DNA of 40,525 bases, taken from NCBI GenBank assembly GCA_946616295.1, contig CAMOIU010000022.1:1-40525 (forward strand), in the 5' to 3' direction. Shown piece after piece: positions 8,456 to 15,266 of the stretch. How positions within the stretch are numbered: position 1 is the first letter of the stretch; every line of letters begins with the position of its first letter. Below the pieces are notes generated by a model, which made no database searches, was not told the origin of the DNA, and was given only the letters and a program-made list of their open reading frames with translations. Source of the DNA: CAG-791 sp002392385 (GTDB lineage Bacteria > Bacillota > Clostridia > Lachnospirales > Lachnospiraceae). The position numbers and the translations under genes are program-made.

Positions 8456-9484
8456 TCAGACCGGCTCGTTGGAAACGCGGATCAGCTTCTCCAGGGTCTC
8501 ATAAGCGAGACCGCTGTCGATGATCCCGGCCGCCATCTGCACGCCCTCGGCGATGGAGGCGGCCCTGCGGGCCACATAGAGGGCCGCGCCGGCGTTGAGC
8601 AGGACCGCGTTCCTTCTGGTCCCCCTCACATCGCCCCGCAGGATGCCCCGGGTGATCTCCGCGTTCTCCTCCGCGGTGCCGCCCACCAGCTCATCCTTGG
8701 TGCCCCGCTCCAGGCCGAAGTCCTCCGGCTTGATGACAAAAGTCCGGTAATACCCGTCCTTGAGCTCGCAGACAGTGGTGGGCGCGCTGGCGGAGATCTC
8801 GTCCATCCTGTCCTGTCCGTACACCACCAGGGCCCGCTGCACGCCCAGGGAATCCAGCACTTTAGCGACAGGCTCCACCAGATACTCGTCGTAGACGCCC
8901 AGAAGGAACATCTCGGGTCTGGCGGGATTGGTCAGGGGGCCCAGGATATTGAAGACCGTCCGGAAGCCCAGCTCTCTGCGGATGCCGCCCACGTACTTCA
9001 TGGCCGCATGATACTTCTGCGCGAACATGAAGCAGAGGCCCACCTCCTCCAGGAGCTTCCTGCACAGGGCCGGCTCCTCGTTGATGTTGACGCCGAGAGC
9101 CTCCAGGCAGTCCGCCGTCCCGGAGAAAGAGGAAGCCGCGCGGTTGCCGTGTTTGGCCACCCGGACGCCGGCCGCGGCCGTCACCATGGCGGTGGTGGTG
9201 GAGATGTTGAAGGTATGCGCGTTGTCGCCGCCGGTCCCCACGATCTCCATGACCGCCATACCCGGATGCTCCACGGGCGTCGCGTGCTCCCGCATGGCCG
9301 CCGCGCAGCCGCTGATCTCGTCAATGGTCTCCGCCCGGGTGCTCTTGGTGGACAGGGCCGCCAGGAAAGCCGCGTTCTGGGTCGGCGTGGTCTCCCCGTT
9401 CATGATCTCGTTCATGACGGTGTAGGCCTCTCCATAGCTCAGGTCCCCTTTGTTCACGATCTTGATAATGGCTTCTTTGATCAT
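8456..9484 (-). CDS. trpD: Anthranilate phosphoribosyltransferase
   Basis: A 342-residue enzyme transferring phosphoribose from PRPP to anthranilate. The PRPP-binding GTGGDNAHTFNIST motif and KHGNRAASS are intact. It is the stand-alone form without an N-terminal TrpG glutaminase. It is the first structural gene after the T-box leader; the ATG at 9484 follows GAAGG. The genes for anthranilate synthase (trpE, trpG) are not upstream, because the leader and then an unrelated folate transporter gene occupy that position. Confidence 0.97.
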   Translation of the reverse strand: MIKEAIIKIVNKGDLSYGEAYTVMNEIMNGETTPTQNAAFLAALSTKSTRAETIDEISGCAAAMREHATPVEHPGMAVMEIVGTGGDNAHTFNISTTTAMVTAAAGVRVAKHGNRAASSFSGTADCLEALGVNINEEPALCRKLLEEVGLCFMFAQKYHAAMKYVGGIRRELGFRTVFNILGPLTNPARPEMFLLGVYDEYLVEPVAKVLDSLGVQRALVVYGQDRMDEISASAPTTVCELKDGYYRTFVIKPEDFGLERGTKDELVGGTAEENAEITRGILRGDVRGTRRNAVLLNAGAALYVARRAASIAEGVQMAAGIIDSGLAYETLEKLIRVSNEPV

Positions 9485-9550
9485 CGCATGCCTTCTTTCT
9501 CCCGGCTGTACAGCCCGCCGGGGAGGTCCGGGCTTCTGAGAGGGAACCCA

Positions 9551-9958
9551 TAAAATGAAAAAGTCCCTGACAGAGCCAATAACTCTGTCAGGGACGAATC
9601 TTCCATGCTCAGGGAACCGCGCCGCGCTCCTGATTCCGCGCCTGCCGCCAGGTTCCTCTTCCTATGTTTATGATCCGCGGTGCCACCCTGCTTTGTGTCA
9701 ACCACACTCTCTGCGGAGTTCCGACAAACTCCCGGCAACTGACGTATGCCTCACGTCGCGGGATACTGGGGGAACACCCTGCCGCGCCTTCCCGGCTTCC
9801 CTTACGGAAGCTGCGGGGCTCGCCTGCAGTGCTGCCCTTTTCATCGCGCCCTCAGCGGTCCATTTGCAGGTCAGCGTTCTGTCCGGCTCTCACCTTCCCG
9901 GACTCTCTGGGAGTGCCCCTCCTGCTTTATCTCCGCATCAACGGTTTAATGTAATGAA
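9551..9958 (-). promoter_or_regulatory. Tryptophan T-box leader with intrinsic terminator
   Basis: The 14-15-base T-box core AGGGTGGCACCGCGG lies on the minus strand at 9689-9675. Its TGGC would pair with the acceptor end of an uncharged tRNA. Further upstream, GGTGAGAGCCGG belongs to a Stem I typical of T-boxes, and a TGG triplet at 9862-9860, in the context AAATGGACCGCTGAG, is the likely specifier for tryptophan. Downstream is a perfect 13-bp stem (GTCCCTGACAGAG, loop TTATTGG, complement; 9595-9563) followed by TTTTTCATTTT, a textbook terminator. Uncharged tRNA-Trp should prevent it and let trpDCFBA be transcribed. With the promoter, the leader fills the gene-free stretch 9485-10061. Confidence 0.95.
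9563..9595 (-). terminator. T-box controlled terminator of the trp operon
   Basis: A perfect 13-bp stem with a seven-base loop is followed on the minus strand by a T-rich tract at 9562-9551. It lies between the T-box core and trpD, the position at which T-box leaders make the read-through decision. Confidence 0.93.
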
Positions 9959-9967
9959 ATTATTTGA

Positions 9968-9996
9968 ATGATAGCGCTTCAACGTGCAAAAGTCAA
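9968..9996 (-). promoter_or_regulatory. Promoter of the trp operon
   Basis: On the minus strand TTGACT (9996-9991), 17 bases, then TATCAT (9973-9968): a strong sigma-A promoter placing the start at the head of the T-box leader. The spacer sequence TTGAAGCGCTATCA also resembles a CcpA cre site with two mismatches, which may be chance. Confidence 0.8.
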
Positions 9997-10061
9997 GGCC
10001 TTTTTCCCCTAACGGCAGTCCGCAGTCTCTCTCCTCCGTACGCCGGTGCTCCTGGCCCCCC

Positions 10062-10616
10062 TCAGTCGGCCAGCACTCTCTTCATGGGGCCGTCCAGGAT
10101 CCGCAGCATCAGATAGAGCAGGGCCGTATCGATGGGGAGCATGACCAGGTTGGAGACACAGCGGGACGGCAGCAGGACCACCAGGGCCTGGCCGTAGAGC
10201 ATGTGGAGCCAGATACTGTTGAGCCCGATGTTGACCACCGTCTTGACCAGGGCCTGGGCGGCCAGGATCCTGGGAACCGTCGGCCTGTGCCCATAGAGGA
10301 CAAGGCCGTACAGAACGCCCCCGACTATCCCGCTTATGGTAAAACCGGGGAAAAAGTTCCCGTCCGGCCGCAGGAAGTATTTGACCACGTCCAGCACGCC
10401 GCCGAAGATGCCGCCCGCCACCGGTCCGAACAGATAGTCCACGATCTGGGCCGGTATGCCCGACACCCCGATCCGGATGTAGGGTCCGATGTTGAAGGTC
10501 GTGGTCATATTCAGGACCAGAGCCAGCGCGCACATCATGCCGCAGACCGTCAGTACCTTCAGTTTCTTCATCTCCGAAAGCGACGCTGTCCAGATGTTCC
10601 TCCTGGTCTTCTCCAT
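10062..10616 (-). CDS. folT: Folate-specific ECF transporter S component (FolT-like)
   Basis: A 184-residue membrane protein with about six hydrophobic segments, the S component that gives folate specificity to an energy-coupling factor transporter. It matches the FolT type by its core (LTVCGMMCALALVLN, YIRIGVSGIPAQIVDYLFGP, GGIFGGVLDVVKYFLRP) and by the THF riboswitch in its leader. The ATG at 10616 is chosen because AGAGGAGG precedes it at ideal distance; an earlier in-frame ATG lies inside the regulatory hairpin. The shared ECF module (EcfA, EcfA', EcfT) is not nearby, as is usual for group II systems. Confidence 0.9.
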   Translation of the reverse strand: MEKTRRNIWTASLSEMKKLKVLTVCGMMCALALVLNMTTTFNIGPYIRIGVSGIPAQIVDYLFGPVAGGIFGGVLDVVKYFLRPDGNFFPGFTISGIVGGVLYGLVLYGHRPTVPRILAAQALVKTVVNIGLNSIWLHMLYGQALVVLLPSRCVSNLVMLPIDTALLYLMLRILDGPMKRVLAD

Positions 10617-10623
10617 GAAAAAA

Positions 10624-10662
10624 CCTCCTCTCATGTAGAATCCCATACTACATAAGAGGAGG
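10624..10662 (-). terminator. Riboswitch expression-platform hairpin: terminator that contains the folT ribosome binding site
   Basis: On the minus strand, CCTCCTCTTATGTAG (10662-10648) pairs with CTACATGAGAGGAGG (10638-10624) in a 15-bp stem with one G-U pair and a nine-base loop, followed directly by TTTTTT. The 3' arm ends in AGGAGG, the ribosome binding site of folT. When formed, the hairpin could terminate transcription and also hide the ribosome binding site. Confidence 0.85.
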
Positions 10663-10743
10663 TCTCTCGCTCCGCTCCGTCAGGGCAGCCGCCCCTTCCG
10701 GGGCCGTCCGCTCCGCGGACTGGCGGTCAGATCCAGATATGTA

Positions 10744-10875
10744 GCAGCGGGATGCGGTACAGGCACCGCGGATCTCTCGACGTCCCCCTGTGAGGGGTCC
10801 CGTCCTGACAGGATCCTTCGTCCGGCTGTCAACTCCCTGTTCAGCCGGCACTTGACGCGCCTGTTCCTACTCTGC
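10744..10875 (-). promoter_or_regulatory. Tetrahydrofolate (THF) riboswitch aptamer
   Basis: The minus strand shows the conserved THF aptamer parts in order: GCAGAGTAGG at the start, GCGCGTCAAGTGCCGG, a paired GGCTG/CAGCC arm, CGGACGAAGGATCC, then GCGGTGCCTGTACCGCATCCCGCTGC at the end (given here as GCGGTGCCTGTACC and GCATCCCGCTGC). The first and last four bases (GCAG/CTGC) close P1, replacing the GGAG/CUCC of known streptococcal examples. Its place before a FolT-like gene fits the class. With the hairpin and promoter it accounts for the gene-free stretch 10617-10924. Confidence 0.93.
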
Positions 10876-10891
10876 TTCTGTTTGCATGCCC

Positions 10892-10920
10892 ATTATAGAC
10901 ACAAACCATCCAAATGGCAA
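10892..10920 (-). promoter_or_regulatory. Promoter of the THF riboswitch-folT unit
   Basis: On the minus strand TTGCCA (10920-10915), 17 bases, then a perfect TATAAT (10897-10892), about 17 bases before the aptamer. The -35 element begins only four bases beyond the stop codon of the lipoprotein gene. Confidence 0.88.
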
Positions 10921-10924
10921 TGCC

Positions 10925-12016
10925 TTACTCGCCGTCAGAATTGCCCAGGGTCAGGGTGTTGCTCTTGAGCCTGTCCCAGGCAGTCCGTGCGCTTTCCATT
11001 CCTACCAGCATTTCCATCTTGTCGCCGCATCCGGCGTCCTCAAACTGGCCCTTGTTGGCCTCCCAGTCCGCCACGGTGCTGTCCATCAGCATCACCACGT
11101 CCATGAAGTGCGCGTCGAAGGCCGCCTGCTCTTCCTGGGTCAGGCTGTCCCAGGCTTCCAGCATGAGATCGCGGGCCTTGTCGTTGTCTCTGGCGCCCAG
11201 ATTGTTGACCGCCGCGAAGGTCATGGCATCGCAGGCCGCCTGCGCCAGCTCCAGGGAAGAACCGGCTGTTCCCTCTTCCAGGCCGCCGATCATGCGGAAA
11301 TATCCGTTGGCAAAAGTATCCGCCGTCAGCTCACTGCCTTCCACGCCTTCATAAGACAGGCCGTTGTCGGCGATGAAGGTGCCCTGGATCGACCATGCCC
11401 AGGTGTTGAGCTTCTCCCAGTCCGCCAGCGCCTCGTCCGTGTAGCCGCCGTCCTCGCGGACCAGCCGGACATCCGTCGCATGGTTGAAGACATAGTAGTT
11501 GCCTGTATCATCCTTGGCAAAAACTTCCACGCCGGGATAGTCGTGGGCGATGAGATCCTCGGCATAAGCCTGATCCGTCACGCCGATGCTGAAAAGGTAG
11601 CCCGCGCCGCCGTCATCGTTGCCGAGCTTGGCAGCCGCCTCGGCGGAAGCATTCTCGAAGACATAGAAGATAATCCCGTCCTCATCGGCTTCCGGCATCT
11701 GCACCGTGACCTTGTCATTGATGGACTCCGGCACCGACAGCGTCACGGTGTCAAAAGCATCCCTGTAGGTCACCACCGGCGCAAGGGGCGCTGCCTCAGC
11801 TTCCTGTGTTTCCGCCTCAGCTTCCTGTGTTTCCGCCGCGGCTTCCTGCGTTTCCGCCGGCTCTTCCGCCGGTTCCTCTGCCTGTGCCTCTTCTGTTGCT
11901 TCTGCCTGTGCCTCCTCGGCCGGCTTCTCCTCCGGTGCCTTACCGCAAGCCGCCATGGACAGAACCATCACAGAAGCCATAAGAATACTCAGCCAGATCT
12001 TTGTGTTTTTAATCAT
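10925..12016 (-). CDS. Lipoprotein of unknown function with acidic repetitive linker
   Basis: A 363-residue protein with a lipoprotein signal peptide ending in LSMAACGK, so it should be lipid-anchored on the outer face of the membrane. Residues about 25-75 form a Glu/Ala/Gln-rich spacer with near repeats of the AETQEAE unit. The remaining globular part contains VTYRDAFDTVTLSVPESIND and a helical C-terminal half; I recognise no family. The ATG at 12016 has GGGAGG before it, and the open frame continues upstream only by chance across the divergent gene. A -10 TATAAT lies at 12068-12063. It is expressed separately from folT, which has its own promoter. Confidence 0.85.
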   Translation of the reverse strand: MIKNTKIWLSILMASVMVLSMAACGKAPEEKPAEEAQAEATEEAQAEEPAEEPAETQEAAAETQEAEAETQEAEAAPLAPVVTYRDAFDTVTLSVPESINDKVTVQMPEADEDGIIFYVFENASAEAAAKLGNDDGGAGYLFSIGVTDQAYAEDLIAHDYPGVEVFAKDDTGNYYVFNHATDVRLVREDGGYTDEALADWEKLNTWAWSIQGTFIADNGLSYEGVEGSELTADTFANGYFRMIGGLEEGTAGSSLELAQAACDAMTFAAVNNLGARDNDKARDLMLEAWDSLTQEEQAAFDAHFMDVVMLMDSTVADWEANKGQFEDAGCGDKMEMLVGMESARTAWDRLKSNTLTLGNSDGE

Positions 12017-12062
12017 TCGATTTCCTCCCTTGTAGTATATGCAGTACGCTGCATTCAGAAAT

Positions 12063-12118
12063 ATTATACTCCATCCGCCGGCATTGTTATAGTCAATTTT
12101 TGCCCCTCCCTGTATAAT
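12063..12118. promoter_or_regulatory. Divergent promoter region, lipoprotein and lipid kinase genes
   Basis: A minus-strand TATAAT (12068-12063) and a plus-strand TATAAT (12113-12118) face away from each other in the 126-base gap. The -35 partners at 17-base spacing (TATAAC on minus, TAGTCA on plus) are weak. A TTGACT on the minus strand is 22 bases from its -10, too far for standard spacing. Confidence 0.5.
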
Positions 12119-12142
12119 GGTCAGAGAAGGGAGGCATCCACT

Positions 12143-13183
12143 ATGCTGCATATCATTATCAACCCCACCTCCAGCGGCGGCCAGAGCCTGAAGGTGTGGC
12201 ATAAAATCGAGCCCCGTTTCGCGTCCTCCGGACGCCCCTACAAGGTCCACATGTCCACCCTCGACCGGAGCATCGAACAGATCTGCGCGGAGATCACCTC
12301 CGACGGCAGCGACAATACCCTCTTCCTTCTGGGCGGCGACGGCTCCCTCAACGAGGCCGTCAACGGCATCCGCGACTTCGAAAAGACCCGCGTCGGCTTC
12401 CTCCAGGTGGGCTCCGGCAACGACATGGGCCGCGACATGCAGCTGCCCCGCGACCGCGACCGCATCATCGACGCCGTCCTTGAGGGCCGGGTCCTCCGCC
12501 GCCTGGACGTTGGCGAAGTCCTCTTCCACGACCGCACCGACATCCTGCCCGGCATGGAAGACCCCCAATACGCCCGCCGCCTCTTCAACGTCGGCTGCGG
12601 GATCGGCTTCGACGCCGAATGCTGCCACGCCGCCGCTGCCTCCCGCTTCAAATCCGTCCTCAACCTCCTCCGCCTCGGCAAGCTCATCTACATCGCCTCC
12701 GCCATCCGCCTGATCTTCACCAGCCAGATGGCTGATTGTGATGTGACGTTTGAGGGGGAGGATGACAGAGACATGTCTTCCGGACTTGATGGTGACGGAG
12801 CTAACACCGGCGGGGATAATGTCGACAACACCTCCAGACCGGTCGGCACTGTCCTTCACTACAATCGGCTTCTGTTCGCTGCCTTCATGAATCACCAGTA
12901 CCAGGGCGGCGGCTTCCAGTTCTGCCCTCACGCCAGCGCCGACGACGGCCGCCTCGACCTCTGTACGGCCTCCGACATCCACCGTCCCCAGTTCTTCCGG
13001 ATCTTCCCCCACGCCTATAAGGGAGGACATATCCGCTATCCCGGCGTCACCGAAGAACGCGGCGCAGCCTTCACCCTCTGTGCCGACCGCCCTCTCTGGG
13101 TCCAGACCGACGGAGAAGTCTCCTGCCGCTCCTCTCATATTTCTGTCAGGGTACTGCCCGGAAGATTACAGATTGTGCAGTAA
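12143..13183 (+). CDS. Diacylglycerol/lipid kinase family protein (YegS/DgkB/BmrU type)
   Basis: A 346-residue protein of the DAGK-catalytic family that phosphorylates diacylglycerol or related lipids at the membrane face. IINPTSSGG starts the fold, GGDGSLNEAVNGI is the nucleotide-binding motif, and GSGNDMGRDM corresponds to the conserved GT-x-ND motif. The C-terminal beta domain contains GGGFQFCPHASADDGRLD. ATG at 12143 follows GAAGGGAGG. Odd point: residues about 200-235 are a polar Asp/Gly/Asn/Ser-rich insertion with a base composition different from the rest of the gene, at a beta-hairpin position. A strong terminator follows at once. Confidence 0.88.
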   Translation: MLHIIINPTSSGGQSLKVWHKIEPRFASSGRPYKVHMSTLDRSIEQICAEITSDGSDNTLFLLGGDGSLNEAVNGIRDFEKTRVGFLQVGSGNDMGRDMQLPRDRDRIIDAVLEGRVLRRLDVGEVLFHDRTDILPGMEDPQYARRLFNVGCGIGFDAECCHAAAASRFKSVLNLLRLGKLIYIASAIRLIFTSQMADCDVTFEGEDDRDMSSGLDGDGANTGGDNVDNTSRPVGTVLHYNRLLFAAFMNHQYQGGGFQFCPHASADDGRLDLCTASDIHRPQFFRIFPHAYKGGHIRYPGVTEERGAAFTLCADRPLWVQTDGEVSCRSSHISVRVLPGRLQIVQ

Positions 13184-13189
13184 CTTATG

Positions 13190-13250
13190 ATCCGCCGCTC
13201 TTGCGGTCGTGAAGACATTCTCACGACCACTTGAGCGGCGGATTTCATTC
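13190..13250 (+). terminator. Terminator of the lipid kinase gene
   Basis: ATCCGCCGCTC (13190-13200) and GGTCGTGA (13205-13212) pair with TCACGACC (13221-13228) and GAGCGGCGGAT (13233-13243), giving 19 base pairs with a 4x4 internal loop, followed by TTCATT. It begins seven bases after the stop codon. Confidence 0.8.
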
Positions 13251-13268
13251 AAGACACAACATAGTGAC

Positions 13269-13294
13269 ACCCTGCGGTCCAACGGCCGCAGGGT
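13269..13294 (-). terminator. Hairpin ending the sugar ABC operon
   Basis: ACCCTGCGG (13269-13277) and CCGCAGGGT (13286-13294) form a nine-bp stem 13 bases beyond the permease stop codon. There is no strong U-tract on the minus strand (GTCACTATGTT), so it may act with the neighbouring convergent terminator. Confidence 0.55.
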
Positions 13295-13306
13295 GCGCCA
13301 ACAGGT

Positions 13307-14161
13307 TTATTCCTTCACACCTCCGAGCTGCACGCCGCTGACGATGTACCTGGACAGCAGCAGGTAGACGACGATGACCGGCAGGATGGAGAAGGCGATG
13401 GTCATGTAGACGGTGCCCATGTCGAATTTGAGGAAGTCGGCGGACCGCAGCTGAGCGATCAGGATGGGCAGGGTCTTGAGGTTGTCCTTGTGCAGGATCA
13501 GGGCCGGCATGAAGTAGTTGTTCCAGCTGGACACGAAGGTGAAGATGGCCTGCACGGCGATGGCCGGCTTCATGAGGGGCAGGACGATGGTGTTGAAGAT
13601 CCGGAATTCGCCTGCGCCGTCGATGCGGGCCGCTTCGACCAGGGAGATGGACAGGGTGCTGTCCATGTACTGCTTCATGTAGAAGTAGGTGACCGGGGCC
13701 GCGATCGTCGGGACGATCAGCGGGATGTAGTTGTTTTCCAGCTTCATTTTCGTGACCAGCTGCAGGAAGCCGAGGGCGGTGACCTGCGAGGGGATCATCA
13801 TGATCATGAGGATGAAGGTGGAGATGAACTTTTTGAGTTTGAACTCGTAGGTGTGGATGGCGTAGGCGGTCATGGTCGAGAAGTAGGTCGAGAGGACCGC
13901 GCTGGTCACCGAGATGAAGACGCTGTTGCGCAGACCCAGCAGGATGGGCTGGGTGCCGTGGATCATGCTGTTCCAGTTTTTGCCCAGGTAGGTGCTGGGG
14001 AAGGGCGTGAAGCCTCTGCCGAGTTCCGCGTTGGATCTGGTCGCGTTGATGAAAAGGATGTAGAACCAGACCAGGCACAGGAAGGACAGGAGGATGAGGA
14101 CCACATAAGCGATCACTCTGCGGGCGCCGACGCCGATACCTTTTTCTCTCTTATCAGTCAT
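13307..14161 (-). CDS. Carbohydrate ABC transporter permease (MalG/UgpE type)
   Basis: A 284-residue inner subunit of a CUT1-type sugar importer with six hydrophobic segments. The EAA loop that contacts the ATPase reads EAARIDGAGEFRIFNTIVLP. It overlaps the preceding permease gene by eight bases, and GAGGAGG precedes the ATG at 14161. No ATPase gene is in the cluster, so a shared MsmK/UgpC-type ATPase encoded elsewhere is expected. By context the substrate is the disaccharide split by the GH94 enzyme. Confidence 0.94.
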   Translation of the reverse strand: MTDKREKGIGVGARRVIAYVVLILLSFLCLVWFYILFINATRSNAELGRGFTPFPSTYLGKNWNSMIHGTQPILLGLRNSVFISVTSAVLSTYFSTMTAYAIHTYEFKLKKFISTFILMIMMIPSQVTALGFLQLVTKMKLENNYIPLIVPTIAAPVTYFYMKQYMDSTLSISLVEAARIDGAGEFRIFNTIVLPLMKPAIAVQAIFTFVSSWNNYFMPALILHKDNLKTLPILIAQLRSADFLKFDMGTVYMTIAFSILPVIVVYLLLSRYIVSGVQLGGVKE

Positions 14162-15089
14162 GAGCTCGCCTCCTCGGTTTCGAATCGGTCCCCGCGTACT
14201 GGAGCCGGAACACCAGCAGGCTCAGGAGACCGGTGATCACGAACAGGATGACGGACAGAGCGCCGCCGATTCCGAAGTTCTTGCTGAACAGGTGACGGTT
14301 CAGATACATGATCAGGGTCATGGCGCACCGGTTGGGGTCGCCGTTGCCGTTGGTCAGGATCTGGGGCACATCGAACATCTGCAGGCCGCCGATCAGGGAG
14401 GTGATCATCACGTAGATCAGGATCGGCCGGAGGAGGGGCAGGGTGATCTTCCAGAAGATCTGCGTCGCTGTGGCGCCGTCCACGGAAGCTGCCTCGAAGA
14501 GGTTGGGATCGATGCCCATCATGCCGGCCATCAGCAGGATCGTGGTGTTGCCGAACCACATGATGAAGTTCATGAAGGCCACCAGCCCTCGCACCGACCA
14601 CACGTTGGTCATGAACTTGAAGGGTTCCTTCAGGATCCCCAGGCTCACCAGGATCGAGTTGACCGGTCCCGAGTTGGAGAACAGGGTGAAGAACAGCATG
14701 GAGAATGCGGAGGCCATGATCAGGTTCGGCAGGTAGATCACGGTCTTGAAGAATCCCTGGGCCTTCAGGCGCAGGCTCGGATCAGTGAACCAGGCGCTCA
14801 GCAGCAGGGAGAAAAAGATCTGCGGCACGAACCCCAGGACCCACATGATCATGGTGTTCTTCAGATATTTCCAGAGGTCCGGATTGCTCAGCAGGATCTT
14901 ATAATTTTCGAGTCCGATGAAGTTGGGGCCGATCTGGGTCAGGCCCGCGCGATAGTTTTCAAAGAAGCTGTTGTAGATCGTGGTCACCAGCGGGATGAAG
15001 GAGAATACCAGGTAGACCACGATAAAGGGGATCAGGAAGATATAGCCCCACTTGTTGTATTCGACGACTTTGCTCTTCTTTCCGTTCAT
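14154..15089 (-). CDS. Carbohydrate ABC transporter permease (MalF/UgpA type)
   Basis: A 311-residue membrane protein with six hydrophobic segments, partner of the MalG-type permease. The EAA loop is EAASVDGATATQIFWKITLP. It is translationally coupled to the second permease by an eight-base overlap. Between it and the binding-protein gene upstream is a 177-base gap with a stable hairpin, consistent with more binding protein than permease being made. Confidence 0.94.
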   Translation of the reverse strand: MNGKKSKVVEYNKWGYIFLIPFIVVYLVFSFIPLVTTIYNSFFENYRAGLTQIGPNFIGLENYKILLSNPDLWKYLKNTMIMWVLGFVPQIFFSLLLSAWFTDPSLRLKAQGFFKTVIYLPNLIMASAFSMLFFTLFSNSGPVNSILVSLGILKEPFKFMTNVWSVRGLVAFMNFIMWFGNTTILLMAGMMGIDPNLFEAASVDGATATQIFWKITLPLLRPILIYVMITSLIGGLQMFDVPQILTNGNGDPNRCAMTLIMYLNRHLFSKNFGIGGALSVILFVITGLLSLLVFRLQYAGTDSKPRRRAHD

Positions 15090-15157
15090 GAAGATGAAGC
15101 CCCCTTTGGATGGAATGGGTTGGATGGAATGGGTCGGGACGGATTGCGGATATACTG

Positions 15158-15191
15158 CAGGCGCCTGCCCGGCTTACCGGGCGGGCGCCTG
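15158..15191 (-). other. Stable intergenic hairpin between binding protein and permease genes
   Basis: CAGGCGCCTGCCCGG (15158-15172) and CCGGGCGGGCGCCTG (15177-15191) form a 15-bp stem with one G-T pair and a CTTA loop. No U-tract follows on the minus strand, so it is more likely an mRNA 3'-end stabiliser or processing site than a terminator, as found after binding-protein genes in other sugar ABC operons. Confidence 0.6.
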
Positions 15192-15266
15192 TCCAAAATG
15201 TCCTGCTGCCTGTGACGTTCCGCGGCGTGATCCCGGAGGGATCCGCAGACGGGTGTCAGATGTTCA

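Noticed and set aside
9555..9971. Small open frames on the plus strand over the trp leader
   Set aside because: The sequence is fully explained by the T-box RNA on the other strand; the frames have no ribosome binding sites.
9974..9992. CcpA cre site in the trp promoter
   Set aside because: Two mismatches to the consensus and no reason for carbon control of this operon; kept only as a remark in the promoter entry.
12017..13138. Upstream extension of the lipoprotein frame
   Set aside because: It is antisense to the lipid kinase gene; the lipoprotein signal peptide and ribosome binding site fix the start at 12016.
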